Assembly: GCA_002315015.1 (NCBI GenBank)
Contig: DCEX01000012.1
Span: 73,236-137,235, forward strand
DNA length: 64,000 nucleotides
Source of the DNA: Faecalibacterium sp. UBA1819
GTDB taxonomy: Bacteria; Bacillota; Clostridia; Oscillospirales; Ruminococcaceae
Direction of reading: 5' to 3'
Shown: piece by piece, positions 7,746 to 15,565 of the stretch
Layout: each line of letters opens with the position of its first letter
Numbering within the stretch: the stretch's first letter is position 1
The notes under the pieces: generated by a model
Told to the model about the DNA's origin: nothing
What the model saw: only the letters and a program-made list of their open reading frames with translations
The model's database searches: none
Program-made: the position numbers and the translations under genes

Positions 7746-9434
7746 ATGCTTTGTGAATTAACAATTGAAAATGTAGCAGTCATCGAAAAGGCAACGGTGC
7801 ATTTTGGCCAAGGACTTCACGTTTTGTCCGGTGAAACAGGTGCGGGTAAGTCGATTGTCATTGACTCCGTGAATGCGATTTTGGGCAATCGAGCTTCGCG
7901 TGATTTGGTGCGAACCGGCGCAGAAAAGGCAAAAATTTATGCCACTTTTCGCAATTTGGGCGAAAAGACAATTAAAAAGCTGGAAGATGCGGGTTATGAG
8001 GTGCAGGAGGAGCTGCTTTTGTACCGAGAAATTGGCGCAGACGGCAAAACCAAGTGCCGTTTGAACGGAATGCCGGCTTCACTTTCTGTGGTGCGGGAGA
8101 TTGGTTCGGATTTAATGGTAATCCACGGCCAGCACGACAGCCAAAGCCTGTTAGACCCTTCGCGTCATTTAGGAATTTTGGATGCTTATGCCAAAAATCA
8201 GGCGCTGCACAGCGACTATTATGGCGTTTATCGTGAGCTGTGCACGGTGAAAAAACAAGTGGATGCGCTCAGCATGGATACACAGGAGCAGCAGCGGCGT
8301 TTAGAGCTGCTGCAGTTTCAAGTACAGGAGCTGGAGGCGGCAGACTTGCAGCCGGAGGAAGAAGCCGAGCTGCAAAATAGGCGGAATCGAATCTTGCACG
8401 CGCAGAAAATTGCGCAGCAGCTCAACCGCGCTTACCTTGCGTTGGAGGGGCAGGAGGACACGGAAATTCCCGGTGCGATTCAGCAAGTGTCTGATGCCTG
8501 TGCGGCCCTGGAAGAAGTGGCGGAACTTTCGCCTGAATTTTCAGAAATGTCTGAGCGCCTGCGTGATTTATTTTACGCTTTGAAAGATGAGGCGGAAGAA
8601 GCCGCCGGCTTATTGGAGCGTCAAGGTTATGGGGAAGAGGCGCTGGAACCCATTGAGGAACGGTTGGACCTCATTTACCGTTTGAAGCAGAAATATGGCT
8701 GCGGCGTTCCCGAGCTGTTGGAGTATCTGCAAAAGGCACGCGCCGAGCTGGAAAGTATGGAGTTCGGCGAGGAGCATTTGGCGCAGCTTTATGATAAGCA
8801 AGCGCAGCTATATGAAACGGCGCGCGAAAAAGCGCAGTGCCTAACCCAAAGCAGGCTGGAAGCGTTTGAGCGTTTGAATGAGGAACTCACGGAGTCGCTG
8901 TGCTTTCTCAATATGCCCGGCATTCGTTTTTCACTTGAGCACCGCAAAGGGCCGCTTGCGTCTATGGGGCAGGACAGTGTAGAATTTTTTATTTCTACGA
9001 ACGCAGGCGAAGCGCCCAAGCCTTTGGCGAAAATTGCCTCGGGTGGTGAGCTTTCGCGCATTATGCTGGCCATTAAAAGTGCTTTGTCGGATCAAGATGA
9101 AACGGCAACGGTGATTTATGATGAAATTGACACCGGCGTTTCCGGCGTGGCGGCTGCACGGATTGGACAAAAGCTGAAGGAAACTTCACGAGGCAAACAG
9201 GTGATTTGCATTACCCATACCGCGCAGATTGCGGCTTTGGCGGATATTCACCTTTATATTGAAAAACGTCAGCAAAATGACCGTGTGTATACGCATATTA
9301 CCACATTAAATGAAGATCAGCGCATTGGCGAGCTGGCGCGTATGATTTCCGGCAATCAGATTACCGAAATTGCCCGTGCCAATGCCGCCGAAATGCTCAA
9401 GCTGGCACATCAAGAGAAAAAACTTGACAAATAA
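7746..9434 (+). CDS. recN: DNA repair protein RecN
   Basis: 562 residues, an SMC-like ATPase acting early in double-strand break repair. The ATG at 7746 follows AAAAAGAGG and opens with MLCELTIENVAVIEKA, the family start; a longer frame from 7695 reads into argR. Walker A is GETGAGKS at residues 29-36. A central coiled coil (about 160-380, rich in Glu, Gln and Leu) separates it from the ABC signature ASGGELSRIMLAIK and Walker B VIYDEIDTGVSG. The -35 box of the downstream tyrS leader promoter overlaps its last codons. Confidence 0.96.
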   Translation: MLCELTIENVAVIEKATVHFGQGLHVLSGETGAGKSIVIDSVNAILGNRASRDLVRTGAEKAKIYATFRNLGEKTIKKLEDAGYEVQEELLLYREIGADGKTKCRLNGMPASLSVVREIGSDLMVIHGQHDSQSLLDPSRHLGILDAYAKNQALHSDYYGVYRELCTVKKQVDALSMDTQEQQRRLELLQFQVQELEAADLQPEEEAELQNRRNRILHAQKIAQQLNRAYLALEGQEDTEIPGAIQQVSDACAALEEVAELSPEFSEMSERLRDLFYALKDEAEEAAGLLERQGYGEEALEPIEERLDLIYRLKQKYGCGVPELLEYLQKARAELESMEFGEEHLAQLYDKQAQLYETAREKAQCLTQSRLEAFERLNEELTESLCFLNMPGIRFSLEHRKGPLASMGQDSVEFFISTNAGEAPKPLAKIASGGELSRIMLAIKSALSDQDETATVIYDEIDTGVSGVAAARIGQKLKETSRGKQVICITHTAQIAALADIHLYIEKRQQNDRVYTHITTLNEDQRIGELARMISGNQITEIARANAAEMLKLAHQEKKLDK

Positions 9435-9452
9435 AGTATGGTGCATTATACT
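9424..9452 (+). promoter_or_regulatory. SigA-type promoter of the tyrS T-box leader
   Basis: TTGACA at 9424-9429 and TATACT at 9447-9452 are separated by 17 bases, a near-consensus housekeeping promoter. The -35 overlaps the last codons of recN, so tyrS has its own promoter directly at the end of the preceding operon. Confidence 0.85.
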
Positions 9453-9454
9453 AA

Positions 9455-9722
9455 GTAGCAAATGCGTGGATGAGAATAAGTAGCTTGCCGCTGTCTGGCA
9501 CAGAGAACCTTCCGGTTTGGTGAAAGGAAGGAGCAGACGCTGCTTGTGAATACCTCTCGGAGCAGCGGGCTGAACAGAAATCAGTAGGCCTTGCCGGGTG
9601 CGCCCGTTACGGCGTGGTTGTGTTGATGGACACACAGAGGCCGTTTTCGTGAGAAAACGGTGAACAGAGGTGGTACCGCGGTTTTCCGCCCTCTGCCAAT
9701 TTTTTGGCAGAGGGCGTTTTTG
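9455..9722 (+). promoter_or_regulatory. T-box riboswitch, tyrosine specifier
   Basis: The leader contains the T-box core AGGTGGTACCGCGG at about 9668-9681, whose TGGT can pair with the ACCA end of uncharged tRNA. Stem I has the AG-bulge region (CAGAGAACCTTCC, GGTGAAAGGAAGG) and a specifier loop GTGAATACCTC with TAC (Tyr) at 9551-9553. A GCCGGGTGCGCCCGTTA element precedes the T-box. The terminator form is listed separately. The Tyr codon agrees with the downstream tyrS, so uncharged tRNA-Tyr is expected to favour antitermination. Confidence 0.93.
9687..9722 (+). terminator. Conditional terminator of the tyrS T-box
   Basis: CGCCCTCTGCC (9687-9697) pairs perfectly with GGCAGAGGGCG (9706-9716) and is followed by TTTTT. 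The 5' arm lies directly after the T-box core, so the antiterminator and terminator are mutually exclusive. Confidence 0.92.
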
Positions 9723-9775
9723 CGTTCTTTGCCGCAAAGAAAACAAGCCAAAGGGCTTGACAGGAGGTAACAGAA

Positions 9776-10999
9776 ATGGAAAATGTATTCGACTGGCTGA
9801 AAGAGCGCGGGCTGGTGGCACAGGCGACCAACGAGGAGGAAATCCGCACACTTTTGGGAAAAGAAAAGGTGACTTTTTACACCGGATTTGACCCCACCGC
9901 AGACAGCTTGCATGTGGGTCATTTTATGCAGTTGATTGTGATGCGTAAAATGCAGCAGGCGGGCCACCGTCCCATTGTGCTTTTAGGCGGCGGTACAACG
10001 ATGGTGGGTGATCCTACCGGCAAGACTGATATGCGCAAAATGCTGACCAAAGAGCAGATTCAGCACAATGCGGATTGCTTCAAACAGCAAATGAGCAAAT
10101 TCATCGACTTTTCTGAGGGCAAAGCCCTGATGGTAAACAATGCCGATTGGCTTTTGGGGCTGAATTACCTCGATTTTCTGCGCGAAATCGGTGTGCATTT
10201 TTCTGTTAACAAAATGCTGACGGCAGAATGCTTTAAAACCCGCTTGGAAAAGGGTCTTTCCTTTATCGAATTCAACTACATGCTCATGCAAAGCTACGAC
10301 TTTTTGCATCTGGCGCGTGAATATGACTGCAAAATGGAGTTTGGCGGAAACGACCAGTGGAGCAATATTATCGGCGGTGTAGAGCTGAACCGCCGCTGCG
10401 ATCAGCGCGAGGTATACGGCATGACCTTTACGCTTTTGACAACGCGCGAAGGCAAAAAGATGGGCAAAACCGAAAAAGGCGCTGTTTGGCTTGACCCTGA
10501 AAAGACAAGCCCCTATGAGTTCTTCCAGTACTGGCGCAATATTGATGACGCAGAAGTGCAAAACTGCTTGAAGCTGTTGACCGATGTTCCTGTTGCTGAG
10601 ATTGATGCAATCGACATGACAAGCGGCCCGGCCATCAATGCTGCAAAAGAGCGCTTGGCTTTTGAACTGACGGGTCTCGTTCATTCGCCCGAAGAAGCCC
10701 AAAAGGCAATGGAAACAGCACGCAGCCTGTTTGGCGGCGGAGCAGATGCGGAGAATATGCCCGCGACGGTTTTGGATGCAGCATTGCTTGGAGAGAACGG
10801 CATTGGAATTTTAGACCTTTTGGTGGCTGCCGGGTTGGTACCCAGCAAGGGTGAAGGACGCCGACTGGTTCAACAAGGCGGTGTTGCATTAGACGGTGAA
10901 AAAGTATCCGACCCCATGGCAATAATTTCCCGCGAGCGCTTAGAGGCGGGCATTGTAGTGAAAAAGGGGAAAAAGGTTTATCACAAGGTGAGCGTATAA
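9776..10999 (+). CDS. tyrS: Tyrosyl-tRNA synthetase
   Basis: 407 residues, class Ic aminoacyl-tRNA synthetase charging tRNA-Tyr. The HIGH-equivalent is HVGH at residues 46-49, and the KMSKS-equivalent is KMGKT at 228-232. [12 protein letters not shown] and the tyrosine-pocket QSYDFLHL, and GGNDQWSNI, match the bacterial TyrRS. The C-terminal 70 residues form an S4 RNA-binding domain ([17 protein letters not shown]). It sits behind a Tyr T-box, with ribosome site GACAGGAGGTAACAG. It is monocistronic as far as spacing shows; the next gene is 118 bases away. Confidence 0.97.
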   Translation: MENVFDWLKERGLVAQATNEEEIRTLLGKEKVTFYTGFDPTADSLHVGHFMQLIVMRKMQQAGHRPIVLLGGGTTMVGDPTGKTDMRKMLTKEQIQHNADCFKQQMSKFIDFSEGKALMVNNADWLLGLNYLDFLREIGVHFSVNKMLTAECFKTRLEKGLSFIEFNYMLMQSYDFLHLAREYDCKMEFGGNDQWSNIIGGVELNRRCDQREVYGMTFTLLTTREGKKMGKTEKGAVWLDPEKTSPYEFFQYWRNIDDAEVQNCLKLLTDVPVAEIDAIDMTSGPAINAAKERLAFELTGLVHSPEEAQKAMETARSLFGGGADAENMPATVLDAALLGENGIGILDLLVAAGLVPSKGEGRRLVQQGGVALDGEKVSDPMAIISRERLEAGIVVKKGKKVYHKVSV

Positions 11000-11117
11000 T
11001 CAGACAGTTCCAAACACTTGATACCGGCTTGGAAAATAAGGCGGCATCATTTAGGGAATGAGAGCGTTTCTGGATGATACATCTTTTCAGAAACCGGCGA
11101 GGAAAAGAGGTTTATTT

Positions 11118-11867
11118 ATGCACAACAGCTTGTTTAGAAAGGTGCTTGCACTCTCGGGCGAGATGCCTTTTCATGAACGGCTGCGCGTTGGTTTATGTCT
11201 TACATGGGTAGGTGGTTTTTTAGAGGTATATACCTACTTGCTGCATGGGGGCGTATTTGCCAATGCACAAACGGGAAATTTGCTTTTATTGGCCATTGAA
11301 GCATCCCGATGGAATCCACATGCGGTTTATTATCTATTACCCATTGGAGCATTTTTTGCTGGAGTGTTTACCAGTGAGTGGATTCGATCAAGACAAACAG
11401 CGCAGCAAAGCATTTTGTGGCAGCATTGGGTTCTGCTGTTGGAGGCAGTGGTATTTTTTGTTATTGCTTTTCTTCCAAAGGGAATCAATGATGCTGTTGT
11501 GATTGTGGCGGTGGCGTTTGTTTGTGCCATGCAGTTCAACACCTTTCGCAAAGCGCATGGACTTTCCTACGCTTCCACCTTTTGTACCGGCAACTTGCGC
11601 AGTGCAGTGGAAAACCTCTTTTATGGTATCTTTCGCCATCAGCGGGAACGTGCAAAAACGGCAGGACGTTATTTCAGTGTTATCGGCGCTTTTTTGTGCG
11701 GAACGATGACGGGGTATTGGTTTGTTACCTTCTGGGGACAAACCTCGATTCTGTTATGTGCTGCAATTATGGTCATTCTGTTTATCGTAATGAAGTGGCC
11801 TTGTGTAACAGCATGCCGCCAAGGGCAAAATGGCGCAAACAAGGACGATGCCCCGCAAAAGAGTTGA
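11118..11867 (+). CDS. DUF1275 (YoaK-like) membrane protein
   Basis: 249 residues with six hydrophobic segments and almost no soluble domain. The GGFLEVYTYLLHGGVFANAQTGN segment near residues 34-56 is the DUF1275/YoaK signature, and LSYASTFCTGNLRSAVEN repeats the TGN-type motif in the second half. The ATG at 11118 follows GAAAAGAGG; an earlier in-frame ATG at 11058 lacks a ribosome site. Function of the family is unknown and transport is only a guess from topology. The -35 of the SCIFF promoter overlaps its stop codon. Confidence 0.85.
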   Translation: MHNSLFRKVLALSGEMPFHERLRVGLCLTWVGGFLEVYTYLLHGGVFANAQTGNLLLLAIEASRWNPHAVYYLLPIGAFFAGVFTSEWIRSRQTAQQSILWQHWVLLLEAVVFFVIAFLPKGINDAVVIVAVAFVCAMQFNTFRKAHGLSYASTFCTGNLRSAVENLFYGIFRHQRERAKTAGRYFSVIGAFLCGTMTGYWFVTFWGQTSILLCAAIMVILFIVMKWPCVTACRQGQNGANKDDAPQKS

Positions 11868-11893
11868 CGAAAGACCGGAAAATATAGTATAAT
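11864..11893 (+). promoter_or_regulatory. Promoter of the SCIFF peptide gene
   Basis: TTGACG (11864-11869) and TATAAT (11888-11893) lie 18 bases apart, 63 bases before the SCIFF start codon. The -35 overlaps the stop codon of the DUF1275 gene. Confidence 0.75.
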
Positions 11894-11955
11894 ATAGTAA
11901 GCTTTGGACATGTGTTTTCACATTGCCATACAAATTATCAAAAGGAGAGATTCAC

Positions 11956-12111
11956 ATGACCCGTATTCAGACAATTGAAACACGCGATTTGGCAAAGAGC
12001 GCTGTGAACGGCGGCTGCGGCGAGTGCCAAACTTCTTGCCAGTCTGCTTGCAAAACTTCTTGCGGCGTTGCAAATCAGCTGTGCGAAAACAGCGAAGAAA
12101 AGGATGCCTAA
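11956..12111 (+). CDS. scfA: Six-cysteine ranthipeptide precursor SCIFF
   Basis: 51 residues. It opens MTRIQTIETRDLAKSA and contains six cysteines at positions 21, 24, 28, 32, 36 and 43, in the GGCGECQTSCQSACKTSC pattern that defines SCIFF (six cysteines in forty-five residues). It is the substrate of the radical-SAM maturase encoded next, which forms thioether links from Cys sulfur to the non-alpha carbon of an acceptor residue (ranthipeptide class). The family is nearly universal in Clostridia, and its biological role is not settled. The ATG follows AAAGGAGAG; an upstream in-frame ATG at 11923 is less well placed. A hairpin with a T-run separates it from the maturase. Confidence 0.95.
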   Translation: MTRIQTIETRDLAKSAVNGGCGECQTSCQSACKTSCGVANQLCENSEEKDA

Positions 12112-12133
12112 GCGATTTGCATAGGATGCTTGA

Positions 12134-12165
12134 TACCGTCTGCCGGCATGGCAGGCGGTATTTTT
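12134..12165 (+). terminator. Terminator-like hairpin between SCIFF peptide and maturase
   Basis: TACCGTCTGCC (12134-12144) pairs with GGCAGGCGGTA (12150-12160), one G-U pair, a 5-base loop, followed by TTTTT. It has the form of an intrinsic terminator. No clear second promoter lies between it and the maturase, so partial readthrough would yield more peptide message than maturase message. Confidence 0.8.
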
Positions 12166-12226
12166 CGGATACGGATGGAGTGGCCAAAACATTTTGTTTT
12201 GGCAGCAATAGAAAGGAACATGGATT

Positions 12227-13606
12227 TTGCTACATCAATATCAATTGAACGGATACAATATTGTTCTGGATGTTTTCAGTGGTTCGGTGCATGTCGTTGA
12301 CGAAGTTGCCTATGATATGATTGCTATGTATGAGCAGCATACCGGCGAGGAAATCATCAACGCAATGCTTGAAAAATACGGTGAACGGGAAGATGTTGCC
12401 CGTGAAGATTTGCTCCAATGTCTGGACGACATTGAAGCACTGAAAAATGCAGGTAAGCTGTTTACAGAGGATACTTATGCCGGCATGGCGTTTGATTTTA
12501 AAAAGCGTGTCACAGAGGTAAAAGCGCTTTGCCTGCATGTGGCGCACACCTGCAACTTGAATTGCTCTTATTGCTTTGCCGCGCAGGGAAATTATCATGG
12601 CGAGCGCGCTTTGATGACTTTTGAAGTGGGCAAGCAAGCACTGGATTTCCTCGTGAAAAACAGCGGAAAACGCAAAAACTTGGAAGTGGACTTTTTCGGC
12701 GGCGAGCCGCTGATGAATTGGGATGTGGTAAAGCAGCTCGTAGCATATGGACGCAGCCTGGAAGAACCGCATAATAAAAAGTTCCGCTTTACCTTGACCA
12801 CAAACGGCGTTTTGGTAGATGACGAAGTGATTGAATTCGCCAATCGCGAGATGAATAACGTGGTTATGAGCTTGGATGGCCGCAAAGAAGTGCACGACCA
12901 TTTGCGTAAAAATTATGCCGGGCAGGGAAGTTACGACGTTGTTGTGCCGAAGTTTCAAAAATTTGCAAAGCTGCGCGGCGATAAAGAATATTATATCCGC
13001 GGAACGTATACCCACAATAATATTGACTTTACCAATGATGTTCTGCATATGGCAGACCTCGGGTTTGACCGTTTGAGCATTGAGCCGGTTGTATGTTCGG
13101 AAAACGACCCTTATGCTCTGACAAAAGAAGATTTGCCCGTTTTGCTGGAGCAGTATGAAATTCTGGCAAAAGAGATGCTCAAGCGTGACAAAGAGGGAAA
13201 AGGGTTTGTATTCTATCACTATATGATTGATTTGAACCATGGGCCGTGCATTTATAAGCGCATTTCCGGCTGCGGAAGCGGCACGGAATATTTGGCGGTG
13301 ACCCCTTGGGGCGAGCTGTTCCCGTGTCATCAGTTTGTGGGCGACCCGAAATACAGCATTGGCAATGTGTGGGACGGCGTGACGAATACCGCTTTGCGCG
13401 ATGAATTTAAGCTTTGCAATGCTTATGCTCGAAAGGATTGCGAAACCTGCTGGGCAAAGCTGTATTGCTCGGGCGGATGTGCTGCAAACGCCTACCATGC
13501 AACGGGAAGCATTACCGGAATTCATGCTTACGGCTGCGAACTGTTCCGAAAGAGAATGGAATGTGCGATTATGATGCAGGTGGCAAAACAGACGGAAAAC
13601 GCCTAA
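12227..13606 (+). CDS. scfB: SCIFF radical-SAM maturase (thioether-forming)
   Basis: 459 residues with a TTG start (GAAAGGA nine bases upstream; the family begins HQYQLNGYNIVLDV, seen here at residues 3-16). The N-terminal 90 residues form a RiPP-recognition-like domain. The radical-SAM cluster is C109-x3-C113-x2-C116 (CNLNCSYC). GGEPLMNW and the TTNG motif follow. The C-terminal SPASM region carries auxiliary iron-sulfur Cys residues (CGSGTEYLAVTPWGELFPC and CETCWAKLYCSGGC). It installs thioether links in the peptide encoded 115 bases upstream. No protease or exporter gene is adjacent, so maturation and export steps are not visible here. Confidence 0.95.
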   Translation: MLHQYQLNGYNIVLDVFSGSVHVVDEVAYDMIAMYEQHTGEEIINAMLEKYGEREDVAREDLLQCLDDIEALKNAGKLFTEDTYAGMAFDFKKRVTEVKALCLHVAHTCNLNCSYCFAAQGNYHGERALMTFEVGKQALDFLVKNSGKRKNLEVDFFGGEPLMNWDVVKQLVAYGRSLEEPHNKKFRFTLTTNGVLVDDEVIEFANREMNNVVMSLDGRKEVHDHLRKNYAGQGSYDVVVPKFQKFAKLRGDKEYYIRGTYTHNNIDFTNDVLHMADLGFDRLSIEPVVCSENDPYALTKEDLPVLLEQYEILAKEMLKRDKEGKGFVFYHYMIDLNHGPCIYKRISGCGSGTEYLAVTPWGELFPCHQFVGDPKYSIGNVWDGVTNTALRDEFKLCNAYARKDCETCWAKLYCSGGCAANAYHATGSITGIHAYGCELFRKRMECAIMMQVAKQTENA

Positions 13607-13639
13607 TACAGTTATCTGCAAACGGAAACAAGAAAAGAG

Positions 13640-13687
13640 GGAAGCCCCTATATGGTCTTTGTTGACCATATAGGGGCTTCCTTTTTT
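13640..13687 (+). terminator. Intrinsic terminator after the SCIFF maturase
   Basis: An 18-base perfect stem (13640-13657 with 13664-13681) with a 6-base loop is followed by TTTTTT. It lies between convergent scfB (plus) and rex (minus) and could also stop transcription from rex, because the opposite side is A-rich. Confidence 0.93.
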
Positions 13688-13701
13688 AAGAGAATATATT
13701 C

Positions 13702-14337
13702 TCAATCGTTTCGCACGCGATAGCCTAAAGTCATTAAGCTGTCGCCAAGGTGGACATTTTCTACTGTGATGCCGTCATAATCCACGGAAAGATCATAATG
13801 GCTGAAGTTCCAAAAGCCTTTAATTCCCATGCCGACCAGCTTGGGTGCAAGCTGCATGGCGCTTTGACGCGGAATGCAAAGCACAGCAACATCAGGCACA
13901 ATGCCGCCACAAACTGCAGATAAATTACGAATATCACTGATGGGAATATCGCCGGGAAGTTTTTTCCCGATTTCTTCCGGGTTACAGTCAAAAGCTGCCA
14001 TCAAATGATAACCGCGCGCTTCTGCCGTCAAATAGCCAAAGATGGCACGTCCCAAACGACCGGTACCAATTAAAATAGTGTTTAATTTACCGTCGTGAAA
14101 GAGGAGGTGGTTAATTTCCTCCCAAAGGACATCAAGTTGATAGCCGATTCCTTGCTGACCAAAACCGCCAAAGCAGTTAAAGTCTTGGCGCACCTGCGAA
14201 GCAGTTGTCCCCATCATTCTTGCCAGTTCGCTGGAAGAAATTTTGGTAACACCGTTTTTCTTCATATCGGAAATATAACGATAATACTTCGGTAAACGGC
14301 GTATGACGGGCAGGGATGCTTTGTTTTGTGTAGACAT
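13702..14337 (-). CDS. rex: Redox-sensing transcriptional repressor Rex
   Basis: 211 residues. The N-terminal winged helix (SLPVIRRLPKYYRYI; ISSSELARMMGTTASQVRQD) binds DNA. The C-terminal Rossmann domain has the NAD(H)-binding ILIGTGRLGRAIFGYL motif. Rex senses the NADH/NAD ratio and releases DNA when NADH is high. The start MSTQNKASL at 14337 matches the family; a longer frame runs into icd. It is the last gene of the acn-icd-rex operon, with 28 bases after icd. A Rex gene in a TCA-branch operon suggests local feedback, supported weakly by a Rex-like palindrome at the acn promoter. Confidence 0.93.
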   Translation of the reverse strand: MSTQNKASLPVIRRLPKYYRYISDMKKNGVTKISSSELARMMGTTASQVRQDFNCFGGFGQQGIGYQLDVLWEEINHLLFHDGKLNTILIGTGRLGRAIFGYLTAEARGYHLMAAFDCNPEEIGKKLPGDIPISDIRNLSAVCGGIVPDVAVLCIPRQSAMQLAPKLVGMGIKGFWNFSHYDLSVDYDGITVENVHLGDSLMTLGYRVRND

Positions 14338-14365
14338 TGTTTTGTTCCACCTTTTTATTTCGGTA

Positions 14366-15523
14366 TCATAAAGCGGCGATGGTACGCATGACGTAATCGC
14401 CAAATTCGCTGCAGGTGCAGCCGGTATCGCGTCCTGTTACGGTCATGGCTTTTTCTTCAAACATGCAAATATCAAGCGCTCTCTCCAGCTTGTTTGCTTG
14501 CTCTTGGTAGCCGATATGAGACAGCAGCATCACGCTTGCGCGCAGCATACTGCATGGGTCTGCATATTGAGCGCGTCCCTCCTGCACCATGCGGGGGGCA
14601 GAGCCGTGAATGGCCTCGAACATGGCATAGCGCTTGCCGATATTGCCGCTGCCGGCGGTGCCGACGCCGCCCTGGAACTCAGCTGCTTCATCGGTAATGA
14701 TGTCGCCGTACAGGTTCGGCAGCACAAAGACAGAGAAGTCCTTGCGGCGCTTTTCGTCCACAAGCTTGGCTGTCATAATGTCAATGTACCAGTCATCTGT
14801 GGTGATTTCAGGATAGCGCTTGCCGACTTCTTGGCAAAGACGCAGGAACTTACCATCGGTTTCTTTGACAATATTGGCTTTTGTAACGATAGATACGCGC
14901 TTTTTTCCATTGCGGTGTGCATAATCATAAGCAAGCTCAGCAATGCGCTGCGTACCGTCCGTAGTGGTAACGGTAAAATCAATGGAAATACCGTCTTCCG
15001 TTTCAAATCCGCAGCTGCCCAGCGTATAAGCACCTTCGGTATTTTCGCGGAAGAATGTCCAGTCGATGCCCTGTTCGGGAACCTTAACCGGGCGAACATT
15101 CGCAAAAAGATCCAGTTCTTTTCGCATAGCGACGTTAGCGCTTTCAATGTTGGGCCATTCATCGCCTGCACGCGGGGTAGTGGTCGGGCCTTTTAAAATG
15201 ACGTGACATGCTTTTAATTCTGCCAAAACGTCATCGGGAATAGCCTTCAAGTGTGCGGCACGGTTTTCAATCGTCAAACCGTCAATTTCACGAAATACAA
15301 CCTTGCCCTGTGCCACAGCGTCTTGCAGCAAAAATGCAAGGACACGCTGCGCTTCTTTTGTGATGGTCGGGCCAATGCCGTCGCCGCCGCAAATACCGAT
15401 TACAATTTGATCCAGCGCTTTATAATCCACAAAGTCACCTTGTTCACGCATTGCGGCAACACGCTTTTTCTGTGCTTCAATCAGTGCGGCGAATTTTTCT
15501 TGTGCTTGGGGGATGTTGTACAT
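14366..15523 (-). CDS. icd: Isocitrate dehydrogenase (isocitrate/isopropylmalate dehydrogenase family)
   Basis: 385 residues. It oxidatively decarboxylates isocitrate to 2-oxoglutarate. Seen motifs are GDGIGPTITKEA near residue 53, ANVAMRKELDLFANVRPVK (substrate and phosphate loop), FRENTEGAY with the conserved Tyr, and the C-terminal YGDIITDEAAEFQGGVGTAGSGN that binds metal and cofactor. The isocitrate reading rests on the ANVAMRKELDL loop and on the aconitase gene 42 bases upstream; leuB is present separately at 61 kb. The ATG at 15523 follows GGAGGAAATAAA. NAD versus NADP use cannot be settled by eye. It probably serves glutamate synthesis. Confidence 0.88.
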   Translation of the reverse strand: MYNIPQAQEKFAALIEAQKKRVAAMREQGDFVDYKALDQIVIGICGGDGIGPTITKEAQRVLAFLLQDAVAQGKVVFREIDGLTIENRAAHLKAIPDDVLAELKACHVILKGPTTTPRAGDEWPNIESANVAMRKELDLFANVRPVKVPEQGIDWTFFRENTEGAYTLGSCGFETEDGISIDFTVTTTDGTQRIAELAYDYAHRNGKKRVSIVTKANIVKETDGKFLRLCQEVGKRYPEITTDDWYIDIMTAKLVDEKRRKDFSVFVLPNLYGDIITDEAAEFQGGVGTAGSGNIGKRYAMFEAIHGSAPRMVQEGRAQYADPCSMLRASVMLLSHIGYQEQANKLERALDICMFEEKAMTVTGRDTGCTCSEFGDYVMRTIAAL

Positions 15524-15565
15524 TTTATTTCCTCCGTTCTCGTTCACAGCGGTAGAATATGAAAA

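Noticed and set aside
11000..11117. Short inverted repeats after tyrS (TTCCAA/TTGGAA and GTTTCTG/CAGAAAC)
   Set aside because: Stems are short and no T-run follows, so I do not call a terminator.
12230..13705. Minus-strand open frame of about 490 codons opposite the SCIFF maturase
   Set aside because: It mirrors the plus-strand scfB, with no ribosome site and a low-complexity His- and Ile-rich translation; the plus strand has an unmistakable radical SAM protein.
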